The notes under the pieces were generated by a model. It saw nothing but the letters and a program-made list of their open reading frames with translations. It was not told where the DNA came from and ran no database searches. Positions 1-7,554 of a stretch of DNA of 64,000 nt are shown here, piece by piece. The DNA comes from Paenibacillus dokdonensis (GTDB lineage Bacteria; Bacillota; Bacilli; Paenibacillales; Paenibacillaceae): positions 396,993 through 460,992 of the forward strand of contig NZ_STGQ01000001.1 in the NCBI RefSeq assembly GCF_004916975.1, in the 5' to 3' direction. Position numbers and translations under genes: made by a program. Each line of letters begins with the position of its first letter. Position 1 is the first letter of the stretch.

Positions 1-1309
1 TTTGGTATCGCAGCCTTTCCAGACTTACCGCTACTGTGCACCGATCTTTCAGCGGGCAGCCTTCACAGCTTTGACTTCGGTAATGACGCCTGCGAATCTC
101 ATATCCACTTTCTAGTGTTTCCTTGCTTTCTCTGTGGAAATGCAGTGTTTGCGCGGCGGGGCACGTCCAGTTATCCTCGGCTGCGTTGTACGTCCAATTC
201 TCGATTTTACTCACATCTGCTTTCCACGCTTTGCTCTTTTCTTTATGGTAACTGCCGTATTTAACGACTGCTGTGATCTCTTCCTTTTCCAGATAGGCAT
301 AGTTCTCTTCACTTCCATAGCCTGCATCTGCAATGATTGTCTGTGGATGTTGCCCCAAGATCCGCCGTGCTATTTCCAGATGAGGCTCTAAACAACGGGT
401 ATCCGTGGGTCTTTGGTGGACACTGTAGGCTAAAATGAACTGATTTTCCGTGCCAATCTGCACATTGTATCCCGGTTTTAACTGTCCATTTCGCATGTGG
501 TCTTCTTTCATCCGCATGAAGGTGGCGTCCGTGTCAGTTTTGCTGAAGCTGTTTCGATTTCCAAGCAACTTTTGGTAATGTTCGTACTTCACAAGTCTTG
601 GAAGCAAGTCCTTCCGAAGCTTCCGAACGGCTTTCTTTAAGGGGGTATCCTTGGGATGTTTCAGCAGCTGAGCTTCCAGTTGCTGCGTGACTTGTTCGAG
701 CTTGCTGCTATCCAACTCGAAAGCCTCACCGAGTTCGGTCAGGTCTTTGCCGTGATGCTCGCGCTCTTCCTGATGCTCTGCGGCTTCGATGGTGGAGAAA
801 AGTGCATGTACCTTCTCTTGCAGTTTGGTCTTGTGTTTGCTGACCGCTTTACCCCAGACGAAGGTGTAACGATTGGCATTGGCCTCAATCTTGGTACCAT
901 CTACGAAATAATGTTCCAAGGAGATGTACTTTTCATCTGCAAGAAATTGAAGTACGGCGGAGAACACGGTTTCGAGGACGTCTTTCATCCGCTCCGAACG
1001 GAAGCGGTTAAGCGTGCGGAAATCCGGACGTTGCCGTCCGGCTAGCCACATAAAGGGGATGTGTTCCCGGATGGCTTTGGCGATTTGTCTTGAGGAATAG
1101 ATGCGCTGTGTGTAGGCGTAGATGATGACTTTGGTGAGCATTTTGGGATGGTAACTGTCACGGCCGCCGCCGGGATAGGCAGCGTCAAAAATGGCATCGT
1201 CCAATCGATTGACGGCAGCATTCACGACACGAACGAGGTGGTTTTCTGGAATATCTTCTTCTAGATCCATTGGCAAACAAAGTTGGTCCATGGTATATTG
1301 AATGTACAA
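1..1309 (-). mobile_element. IS1182-family transposase, 3' end beyond the window
   Basis: The complement carries one open frame with no stop from about 1309 to the left edge, at least 436 codons, so the C-terminus is outside the window. Recognisable blocks are an N-terminal YPGGGRDSYHPKML segment, FMWLAGRQRPDFRTLNRF, an FVDGTKIEANANRYTFVWGK block holding one catalytic Asp, an IIADAGYGSEEN block holding the second, and a Cys-rich tail (CEGCPLKDRC). This order is typical of IS1182 transposases, which move by DDE chemistry. Start: TTG at 1309 follows AAGGAGAG at good spacing; ATG at 1291 is the alternative. The frame looks intact, so the element may be active. I could not define the terminal inverted repeats; the upstream IS end should lie roughly between 1320 and 1400. 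Confidence 0.85.
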
Positions 1310-1397
1310 AGAAACCTCTCCTTTGAAATGGTTGGGCACACTTCCATTTTACCAAAAGAAAGGTTTCTTTTTTGTGTTTTTTTAAAGATTGAAGATC

Positions 1398-1504
1398 CAT
1401 TCCCCGCATAAACAGCGGAGAGGACGGACGGATTGTGGAAAAGCGGCAGCGGTCGCCTTGGTCTCCGGATTTTCACCGCTAAGGGGAATGAAAAAAATCT
1501 GGAG
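1398..1504. other. structured non-coding block with alternative pairings
   Basis: No coding gene is visible between 1310 and 1817. This block contains CATTCCCC (1398-1405) pairing with GGGGAATG (1483-1490), extended inside by AGCGG (1414-1418) with CCGCT (1476-1480). A second, mutually exclusive pairing joins CTCCGGATTTT (1463-1473) to AAAAAATCTGGAG (1492-1504). It could be a structured RNA, a small dispersed element or debris left by the neighbouring IS. Confidence 0.4.
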
Positions 1505-1580
1505 AGCACAGCGATTGGAACAATGGTCCGTTCGCGCAGCGTCCACCCAAAAAGTCTAAGTATATCCTACGTAAAAAACA

Positions 1581-1628
1581 AGGCTGTCCCAAGCAGCTAT
1601 TTCATGGCTTTTGGGACAGCCTCTTTTC
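1581..1628. terminator. rho-independent terminator-like hairpin
   Basis: A perfect 12-bp stem (AGGCTGTCCCAA at 1581-1592 with TTGGGACAGCCT at 1611-1622) is followed by a short T-rich stretch. It lies in the gene-free region between the transposase and the HD-domain gene, so the transcript it ends is not evident. Confidence 0.55.
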
Positions 1629-1717
1629 GTTTGTTGTCAGGGCCTTTGCCCGCAGGTGATCCTGTTGTATAATCATAGAAACCAACGTACCTTTCATTTC
1701 TATATAGACAACGCTGT

Positions 1718-1758
1718 GGCCCGGCTTAAGAATATATGCGTGATTCTTAAGCCGGGCC
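1718..1758. repeat. perfect 16-bp inverted repeat upstream of HD gene
   Basis: GGCCCGGCTTAAGAAT (1718-1733) and its exact complement (1743-1758) enclose a 9-nt loop, about 60 bp before the next start codon. The following run is only moderately T-rich (TTGTTGTCT). It could be a terminator, an mRNA 5' hairpin or an operator. Confidence 0.5.
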
Positions 1759-1817
1759 TTGTTGTCTCTACAGCAGATCAATACTATCCGGTGAAACGGG
1801 AGAATAAGAGGGGCATC

Positions 1818-2465
1818 ATGACGAAATATTCCGAATTCATTCAGCAGGCAGAACAATTTGTTAAACAGGAGTTATCCGGTGAGGCGAGCGGTCATGATTG
1901 GTGGCATATCGAGCGGGTGAGAAACACGGCCTTGGAAATCGCCGGCAAAGAGCATGCGGATGCGGTTGTATGCGAGCTGGCGGCACTGCTGCATGATGTG
2001 GCTGATGAAAAGCTGAACGATAGCAAAGAAGCGGGACTGGATAAGGTTCGCTCCTGGATGCTAGAGCATACCACGGACATGGATCTGATCGACCAGGTGA
2101 TGGACATCATTTCGACCATGTCTTATAACGGTGGCAAGAACCCGCCGATGAAGACGCTGGAAGGCCAGGTCGTTCAGGATGCAGATCGTCTGGATGCGCT
2201 TGGCGCAGTCGGAATAGCCAGAACATTCGTATACTCGGGTGCCAAGGGGCGTATTATTCATGATCCCGGTCTGAGTGAGGAGATTCTTGCACAGGAGGAT
2301 TACCGGTCGAGCAATAAAACGGCTATCTACCATTTTTATGAAAAGCTGTTGAAATTGAAAGATTTGATGAATACCTCATACGCCAGAGAGCTGGCGGAGC
2401 AAAGACATGCGTTTATGGAGCTGTATTTGAAGCAGTTTTACAGTGAATGGAAGGTCCGGGACTAA
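1818..2465 (+). CDS. HD-domain metal-dependent phosphohydrolase (YpgQ/YedJ-like)
   Basis: A 215-residue protein of the HD superfamily, metal-dependent phosphohydrolases that act on nucleotides or related phosphate compounds. The metal ligands are visible: a GHDWWHIERV block with His26 and His30, the HD pair itself in LLHDVAD (His59-Asp60), and a later VQDADRLDALGA block with a conserved Asp. Size and motif order match the small cytosolic YpgQ/YedJ proteins, for which pyrophosphohydrolase activity has been reported. I cannot name the substrate here. The ATG at 1818 follows AGAGGGG; the frame is open further upstream but runs through the two hairpins, so the shorter start is preferred. The next gene, pgsA, follows after 52 bp on the same strand and could share the transcript. 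Confidence 0.85.
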   Translation: MTKYSEFIQQAEQFVKQELSGEASGHDWWHIERVRNTALEIAGKEHADAVVCELAALLHDVADEKLNDSKEAGLDKVRSWMLEHTTDMDLIDQVMDIISTMSYNGGKNPPMKTLEGQVVQDADRLDALGAVGIARTFVYSGAKGRIIHDPGLSEEILAQEDYRSSNKTAIYHFYEKLLKLKDLMNTSYARELAEQRHAFMELYLKQFYSEWKVRD

Positions 2466-2517
2466 TCCGGCTCCTCCCACCCTTCAAAATACCGGTTATT
2501 GAAAGGAGCCATTCCAC

Positions 2518-3108
2518 TTGAATACCGCCAACCGAATTACGATGGCCCGGATCGCGCTTATTCCGCTTTTCATGCTGTTTTTTACAAAATGGCCGGCATG
2601 GCTGGCTGAAGTCAGCGGGATCATCCAGTTCTTGAACAATTATGGTGTATACATAGCCATCGGGATCTTCGTGCTTGCTTCCGGTACAGACAAATTAGAT
2701 GGATATGTCGCGAGAAAATATAACCAAATCACCAATCTGGGAAAGCTGCTGGACCCGCTCGCCGATAAGCTGCTGATTTCCGTCGCGCTGATCATGATGG
2801 TACAAGCAGATATGATTGCTTCGTGGGTGGCTGTGATTATGATCAGCCGGGAGTTTGTCATCACAGGTCTTCGCATGATTGCTTCCGCTCAAGGCATCGC
2901 TTTGGCCGCGGATAAGCTTGGGAAATGGAAAATGGTCCTGCAGGTGATAGCGATCGTGGCTGTGCTGCTCGGAAATTATCCTTTTCAGTGGTTCACATCC
3001 ATTCAGGTGGATAACATCCTAATGCTGCTTGCGGTATGCCTGACGCTGATTTCGGGAATCAACTATCTCGTTCAAAACTTCAAGATCCTCAAGCTGAATG
3101 ATATGTAG
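2518..3108 (+). CDS. pgsA: CDP-diacylglycerol--glycerol-3-phosphate 3-phosphatidyltransferase
   Basis: A 196-residue integral membrane enzyme that makes phosphatidylglycerol phosphate from CDP-diacylglycerol and glycerol 3-phosphate, the committed step to phosphatidylglycerol and cardiolipin. The CDP-alcohol phosphatidyltransferase signature D-x2-DG-x2-AR-x8-G-x3-D-x3-D is complete: Asp58, Asp61, Gly62, Ala65-Arg66, Gly75, Asp79 and Asp83. Several hydrophobic segments follow, as in the six-helix family fold. The start is TTG at 2518 with GAAAGGAG eight bases upstream; no ATG gives a better fit. The length matches Bacillus PgsA closely. Confidence 0.93.
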   Translation: MNTANRITMARIALIPLFMLFFTKWPAWLAEVSGIIQFLNNYGVYIAIGIFVLASGTDKLDGYVARKYNQITNLGKLLDPLADKLLISVALIMMVQADMIASWVAVIMISREFVITGLRMIASAQGIALAADKLGKWKMVLQVIAIVAVLLGNYPFQWFTSIQVDNILMLLAVCLTLISGINYLVQNFKILKLNDM

Positions 3109-3147
3109 TACTAGCAGTTTTTTTAAAAAAAATGGGAGGTTTTATCG

Positions 3148-3585
3148 GTGACACATTCTTTTTCCTTTCTGCGTATTGGTTATGTTTACATACCTACGAC
3201 CCGAATCGATGAGTCTATTGCATGGTATACCGAGCATCTGGATTTTAAGCTGATGGACAAATTTGAAGACCGCGGTTCCCTTTTGGCCGTGCTTCATCAT
3301 CCGCATTTGAACTCCATCGCGATGCTTCTGATTGAAACACATGATAAGCAGCAGCTGGAAATCACCAGAAACGGTGAACCATTCCCCGTTATGGCTCTAA
3401 ACTGCCCTGATATTAAGTATACATACGATAAGCTGAAGAATGCAGGAGTTGCGGTGGAAGAGCTTCATACGTTAGGTGAGGGCGAGGCGAAATACTTTTA
3501 TTTCAGAGACCCGGAAGGCAATCTGCTGGAAGCAGCTTGGTCGAAGTGGGACCCTCAGGATGAAATTAAGGATCATTTCAAGTAG
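3148..3585 (+). CDS. VOC (glyoxalase/bleomycin-resistance fold) family protein
   Basis: A 145-residue protein of the vicinal-oxygen-chelate superfamily. The N-terminal half (GYVYIPTTRIDESIAWYTEHLDFKLMD) and the C-terminal FRDPEGNLLEAAW block are the two typical beta-alpha-beta-beta-beta modules. Members include metal-dependent lyases, dioxygenases and drug-binding proteins; the substrate cannot be read from the sequence. Likely metal or polar residues are present (His in the HPH stretch near residue 51, Glu in LLEAAW), but I do not claim activity. GTG start at 3148 follows GGGAGGT. Most likely monocistronic or part of a loose cluster with the downstream exported protein. Confidence 0.75.
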   Translation: MTHSFSFLRIGYVYIPTTRIDESIAWYTEHLDFKLMDKFEDRGSLLAVLHHPHLNSIAMLLIETHDKQQLEITRNGEPFPVMALNCPDIKYTYDKLKNAGVAVEELHTLGEGEAKYFYFRDPEGNLLEAAWSKWDPQDEIKDHFK

Positions 3586-3633
3586 GAAATCCAGAGTCTA
3601 GAAAGTGAGAAGCGTCTGAGGATGGAGGATATC

Positions 3634-4083
3634 ATGAAAAAGATTGCAACACTCATGTGCATCTTCTTTCTTTTCGTTCATACGGAGGCATCGGCAAGTT
3701 GGGCTTATTCATTCGTGGTATATAATAGCAGCGTATATGCGGTTACAATGGAAGAGGTGAGTTCGGAGCTTATCGGCAATCAAATTGGAAAAGTAACCCG
3801 CTTCTCCGATAAGGAAGGCACATACCGCGGGAATTTCTCCAATCAGTATCCGAAAGGAACACCTTACTATGCGATCAATGGCATTGATTTCAAGCAGCAG
3901 ATTGCTGTAAAAACGGATGCCGATACGTATGTAAAAGCCGTATATCAACGAACATATGCTGCTGATGAAAGACCAAAAAATAACGGATTATGGTGGATGT
4001 ATATGATAGGAGCTGCCCTATTGGTCTTGGTCGTCTTGGTCGTCTTCGTCGTATACAATCGCCGCAGCAGGCGTAAACAATGA
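3634..4083 (+). CDS. exported protein with C-terminal membrane anchor, unknown function
   Basis: About 149 residues. It starts with a signal peptide (MKKIATLMCIFFLFVHTEASA), continues with a small extracytoplasmic region containing FVVYNSSVYAVT and a Lys/Asp-rich middle, and ends in a single hydrophobic helix (MYMIGAALLVLVVLVVFVV) followed by the basic tail YNRRSRRKQ. The topology is that of a type I membrane protein with the domain outside. ATG 3634 has GGAGG five bases upstream and is chosen over the ATG at 3622. I do not recognise a family. It sits 34 bp before the epimerase gene, same strand. Confidence 0.6.
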   Translation: MKKIATLMCIFFLFVHTEASASWAYSFVVYNSSVYAVTMEEVSSELIGNQIGKVTRFSDKEGTYRGNFSNQYPKGTPYYAINGIDFKQQIAVKTDADTYVKAVYQRTYAADERPKNNGLWWMYMIGAALLVLVVLVVFVVYNRRSRRKQ

Positions 4084-4117
4084 ACCCCTACGATCCATGG
4101 GAAAGGAGACAACAAGA

Positions 4118-5008
4118 ATGAAACATAAGGTTGTCATTGCCGGAGGAACGGGTTTTATCGGAACCTATCTGGAAAATCAGTGTAAACAGCTTGACTATGA
4201 GGTGTTTATCATTTCCAGACGAGCAGGCCATATTTCATGGGATGATACGGATGGGATCCGGGAAGCGCTGGAGCATGCTGACATGCTGATCAATTTGGCG
4301 GGTAAGTCCGTGAACTGCCGTTACAATGCGGAAAATAAAGCCGGAATTATGAACTCCAGAACGGAAACAACCATGATTCTGGGACAAGCGGTACTAGCCT
4401 GTGAGCATCCACCGGCTCTTTGGATCAATTCCAGTACAGCAACCATTTACCGGCATGCGGAGGACCGGCCCATGACGGAAGCGCACGGAGAGATCGGCTC
4501 CGGTTTTTCGGTGGATGTGGCCAAGGCATGGGAGCAAACCTTTTTCTCATTCTCTGTTCCCCAGACCCGTCAGATAGCACTCAGAATAGCGATCGTTCTC
4601 GGACAGGGCGGAGGTGTTATGATTCCTTACCAAAATCTGGTCCGATTTGGACTCGGCGGCATTCAGGGACCCAGCAGCCAAAAATTCAGCTGGATTCATC
4701 TGCATGACATCCTTGGTATTATTCTATTTCTGAGAGACCATGCGGAACTGAGTGGGGTTGTTAATGTCTCGTCCCCGAACCCGGTTACCAATCGGGAGTT
4801 GATGCAGGAGCTTCGCCGAGCGATGAAAATGCACTTTGGCCTGCCTGCTCCAGCTTGGATGCTGGAAATGGGCGCCGGTGTCATACAAACTGAAACCGAA
4901 CTGATTCTCAAAAGCCGCTGGGTCATCCCGGAGAGACTGGAACAGGCGGGATACCGTTTCAAATATCCTACATTGAAGGAAGCTCTCAACGAAATCATTC
5001 CCTCATAA
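4118..5008 (+). CDS. TIGR01777 family NAD(P)-binding SDR epimerase-like protein
   Basis: A 296-residue extended short-chain dehydrogenase/reductase of the TIGR01777 group (E. coli YfcH, B. subtilis YfhF relatives). The Rossmann motif GGTGFIG is at residues 9-15, a ...INLAGKSVNCRY block follows, then WINSSTATIY and FSWIHLHDI, and the C-terminal DUF1731-like segment PAPAWMLEMGAGVIQTETEL. Members are thought to be sugar-nucleotide-type epimerases or reductases, but no substrate is established. ATG 4118 with GAAAGGAG is chosen; an ATG 21 bases upstream lacks a ribosome site. No terminator is seen before the next promoter at 5034. Confidence 0.83.
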   Translation: MKHKVVIAGGTGFIGTYLENQCKQLDYEVFIISRRAGHISWDDTDGIREALEHADMLINLAGKSVNCRYNAENKAGIMNSRTETTMILGQAVLACEHPPALWINSSTATIYRHAEDRPMTEAHGEIGSGFSVDVAKAWEQTFFSFSVPQTRQIALRIAIVLGQGGGVMIPYQNLVRFGLGGIQGPSSQKFSWIHLHDILGIILFLRDHAELSGVVNVSSPNPVTNRELMQELRRAMKMHFGLPAPAWMLEMGAGVIQTETELILKSRWVIPERLEQAGYRFKYPTLKEALNEIIPS

Positions 5009-5033
5009 ATATTGGGGTTAGGGCTTTAGTTAA

Positions 5034-5062
5034 TTGCAAAAGAGAGGTACACTACTTATATT
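5034..5062 (+). promoter_or_regulatory. sigma-A type promoter for the sseB-like gene
   Basis: TTGCAA (5034-5039), a 17-bp spacer and TATATT (5057-5062), 39 bp before the start codon. Good fit to the vegetative consensus; inferred from sequence only. Confidence 0.6.
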
Positions 5063-5101
5063 GGTCCTTTATCCGATACTTTCCTGAAGGGAGCCTCAAC
5101 C

Positions 5102-5854
5102 ATGTCTTTAGAAGCTACAAATACGCTGGAAGAGAAGCTTGCCAAAGCAGTTAACGAGCCCTCTGCCAGACCTGACTTTTATAACGAACTGCGAAATTCC
5201 GAAATCTACACGATTCAGGGCGGGACAACCCCTGTGCAAGAAAAAACGGAGCTGACCGCGGGGCAGTCCGTACAGCTTTTGAGCGTTGAAATGAATGGAA
5301 AAAGATACGTACCTATTTTTTCTTCACTCACCCGCATGCAGGATTTTATCAAAGAGCCGGTTCAATACCTGGCGATCAATGCACTGCATTTTTTCCAGCT
5401 GACCAAAGGCGCGGATATCCTTCTTAACCCGGGTTCCCCTTTTGGCAAGGAATTTAGTGCACGGGAAATTGAATCGATCCTGGATGGTTCCGTGTTTAAC
5501 GCTCCAGAGGCTTATGTGGTGGAAAAGAATACCCAAACCATGATTGGCCCGCCATCAGAGCCGCCGGCAGAACTGTTGGCTGAACTCAGCACCCTCTTTG
5601 AGCGGTTGAAAAATGTCATTTGCGCTTATAATGCCCAATCCTTTAACCCGCGCACCGACAGAGCGCCGCGTACCCTGATTGCGGTTAGCTATATCGGCAA
5701 AGGCGACAACATTATTGCCGAGGCTGGCAAAGTGGCTGAATCGGTACAGGTGCAATTCCCGCCTGTAGAATTCATTGAGCTGAATGGAAGCTCCGGGCTG
5801 GAGAGTTATTTTGAGAGTCAATGCAAGCCGTTTTATCTGAAGGAAACCTTCTGA
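5102..5854 (+). CDS. SseB family protein (enhanced serine sensitivity)
   Basis: A 250-residue cytosolic protein with the two-part SseB layout: an N-terminal domain (about residues 1-125, with the YVPIFSSLTRMQDF core and LAINALHFFQLTKGADILLNPGSPFGKEF) and a C-terminal domain (about 150-245) that includes LIAVSYIGKGDNIIAEAGKV. SseB was named for an E. coli serine-sensitivity phenotype; its molecular role is unclear. Length is as expected for the family. The ATG at 5102 follows GAAGGGAG. It has its own promoter and terminator, so is probably transcribed alone. Confidence 0.75.
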   Translation: MSLEATNTLEEKLAKAVNEPSARPDFYNELRNSEIYTIQGGTTPVQEKTELTAGQSVQLLSVEMNGKRYVPIFSSLTRMQDFIKEPVQYLAINALHFFQLTKGADILLNPGSPFGKEFSAREIESILDGSVFNAPEAYVVEKNTQTMIGPPSEPPAELLAELSTLFERLKNVICAYNAQSFNPRTDRAPRTLIAVSYIGKGDNIIAEAGKVAESVQVQFPPVEFIELNGSSGLESYFESQCKPFYLKETF

Positions 5855-5871
5855 TCCGCTTCAGTTGCTGC

Positions 5872-5913
5872 AAATACCCGAGTTCCGGTCTTGCCGGGAT
5901 TCGGGTATTTTTA
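5872..5913 (+). terminator. rho-independent terminator after sseB-like gene
   Basis: AATACCCGA (5873-5881) pairs with TCGGGTATT (5901-5909), with TTCCGG/CCGG continuing the stem inside; a T-rich tail follows. Confidence 0.8.
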
Positions 5914-6069
5914 TGTAAAATGATAGAATGAGATGTGTCCCTGAATTAGGATTTAGTGTAAAATAGTGGGTGATTGCTGTGGCCGCAGATATTCACATCC
6001 GAGTACAGACAGACCTGGCTGAGTACATTGCCGGTTTTTTTGTGTTCAAAAACTGGAGGGAGTCATCGG

Positions 6070-6609
6070 ATGACTGTTAAAAAGTGGTGCATAGCTGTTA
6101 TCACGGTTTTGCTGGTGACCAATGGGTTGACGCTAAGCTTGCTGCTGATGAGGAATTCCAGTGAGGATAAGCTTTCGGGAAGCGGTAAGGCTTGGGAAGC
6201 CTTCATGCTGAATGGGAAGAGCCAACATTGGCAGGTGAATAATTTCATGATCATTAGAACGGCATCTTCCACCTATCGGGGGAAAGGAAGCTTAACCTAT
6301 TTGGGCGCCCCCGGGAATATTCAGGATTCCACTTATTTCAGCTATTCATTTTATGAGCAGCCTGCGAAAGAAAAGCCGCAAGCGGTTCTCAGTCACACCG
6401 AATCATCTATTAACGGGACAGTCAGTCTTTTGGAGAACACGAAAGAAATAGCCTCGATTCAAGGCACGCCATATTTCTGGGAGCTCGAAGAGACCAAGGA
6501 AGATCTGGGATACTCGTATATGGAGATGAGCTGGAAAGACAATCAGGGAAATATGCATACCGAGAAAATACCAATGTCGGTTGCAGAAGAGTACGAAAGT
6601 ATGGAATAG
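6070..6609 (+). CDS. hypothetical protein with N-terminal signal anchor
   Basis: About 179 residues. The N-terminus (KKWCIAVITVLLVTNGLTLSL) is a hydrophobic signal anchor; the rest is a soluble domain predicted to be extracytoplasmic, with repeated Tyr/Ser-rich strands (YRGKGSLTYLGA, STYFSYSFYEQ) suggesting a beta-sandwich. No Cys lipobox is present. The ATG at 6070 has GGAGGGAG upstream and is favoured over the in-frame ATG at 5974. I do not recognise a family. The 215 bp before it hold only the terminator of the previous gene and its own leader. Confidence 0.6.
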   Translation: MTVKKWCIAVITVLLVTNGLTLSLLLMRNSSEDKLSGSGKAWEAFMLNGKSQHWQVNNFMIIRTASSTYRGKGSLTYLGAPGNIQDSTYFSYSFYEQPAKEKPQAVLSHTESSINGTVSLLENTKEIASIQGTPYFWELEETKEDLGYSYMEMSWKDNQGNMHTEKIPMSVAEEYESME

Positions 6610-6653
6610 CGTCCGAGTAAGTTTTTGCGCTGAGATCTCAATAAGAGAGGAAG

Positions 6654-6818
6654 ATGAATTTGGATACTGGAACAGGAATTATCGGTATTATTCCATTAAT
6701 CATTAGTTTGGGATTTTTTGGTTTGGGGATTGCCTGCATGATTTTATTTATCCGTTTCGCTGTACGGGCGATTAAAGCACTCGATATCTATTTGGCTGAA
6801 AAATCCCATAGATTATGA
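6654..6818 (+). CDS. small membrane protein (54 aa), unknown
   Basis: A short gene missed by length cut-offs. GAGAGG lies three bases before ATG 6654 and the frame ends at TGA 6816-6818. The product (begins MNLDTGTGIIGIIPLIISLG) has one long hydrophobic stretch from about residue 8 to 36 followed by a basic amphipathic segment (RFAVRAIKALDIYLAEK). It lies 44 bp downstream of the anchored protein and may be cotranscribed with it. Function unknown; coding status rests on the ribosome site and the clean membrane-helix composition. Confidence 0.5.
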   Translation: MNLDTGTGIIGIIPLIISLGFFGLGIACMILFIRFAVRAIKALDIYLAEKSHRL

Positions 6819-6923
6819 TAGATTACAGTAATGAAAATGGTATAATTTTGTTAAAAAATGTGTTGTGCTGCGGCATTGATGATATGCCTGGCCTGGTTTG
6901 ACAATTCGTTGGAGGATGATAGA

Positions 6924-7316
6924 ATGAGTAAAATTGAGTACTCCGTTCAGGTTCGATTGGTGTCAGATCTCGCCGCATCCAAGGATTTCTATGAAAAGGT
7001 GCTTGGCTGCGAGGTGAATGACTTCTGGGCTGTGCGTGATGAATTTGCGCTTGGATTCAAACTGCTGCAATCCGTACAATCGGGAGATGTGCAGCCGAAC
7101 AAGCAGGGGAAGGATCAGGCGGCAGCATGGGATACATATGCGTATGTCGATACGCACAATGATTTGGATCAGCTGTATGAAGAACTGAAAGCCAAAGGAG
7201 CTCAATTCATTCAGGAGCCTGTTCTCACGGAAGCGGATTGGGGAGCTTGGAAGGAATTTTCCATTACGGATCCGGATAACTATTCCATTGGCTTTGGATC
7301 GGGCAAGAAGGGTTAG
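6924..7316 (+). CDS. VOC (glyoxalase-like) family protein
   Basis: About 130 residues. Starts MSKIEYSVQVRLVSDLAASK, followed by DFYEKVLGCEVNDFW, the first VOC module, and ends with a second module containing the QEPVLTEADWGAWKEFSI and ITDPDNYSIGFG segments. This is the usual small VOC dimer subunit. Substrate unknown; such proteins range from glyoxalases to antibiotic-binding proteins. ATG 6924 is chosen because TTGGAGGATG precedes it directly; the frame extends upstream without a ribosome site. A strong terminator follows. Confidence 0.72.
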   Translation: MSKIEYSVQVRLVSDLAASKDFYEKVLGCEVNDFWAVRDEFALGFKLLQSVQSGDVQPNKQGKDQAAAWDTYAYVDTHNDLDQLYEELKAKGAQFIQEPVLTEADWGAWKEFSITDPDNYSIGFGSGKKG

Positions 7317-7331
7317 GAAGCAAGACAATCC

Positions 7332-7373
7332 GCCGCTGTCATGATATGTAGTGACAGCGGCTTTATATTTTTA
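7332..7373 (+). terminator. rho-independent terminator
   Basis: GCCGCTGTCA (7332-7341) pairs exactly with TGACAGCGGC (7352-7361), followed by TTTATATTTTT. Confidence 0.85.
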
Positions 7374-7383
7374 GGAGGGGGCT

Positions 7384-7554
7384 ATGAATATGAATAATGG
7401 TTCAGGCGGTTACGTGGTTGGATGGGGGACATTGGCCTTAATCAATGCCGGACTGGCTCAGGGGAAAAACCGGAGCGGACTGAACTGGTTTCTGATCTCG
7501 CTTTTAATCGGCCCTTTGGCAACGCTATTTATCGTAGTATGGGACAGAAAATGA
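7384..7554 (+). CDS. small membrane protein (56 aa) overlapping next gene
   Basis: ATG 7384 follows AGGAGGGGG and the frame ends at TGA 7552-7554. The product begins MNMNNGSGGYVVGWGTLAL, contains INAGLAQGKNRSGLNWF, and ends with a hydrophobic helix (LISLLIGPLATLFIVVW). The Gly-rich start, GLAQGKNRSG turn and closing helix suggest a two-segment membrane hairpin. Its stop overlaps the start of the TIM-barrel gene as ATGA, implying translational coupling. The family is unknown to me; too short for usual gene-length cut-offs. Confidence 0.6.
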   Translation: MNMNNGSGGYVVGWGTLALINAGLAQGKNRSGLNWFLISLLIGPLATLFIVVWDRK

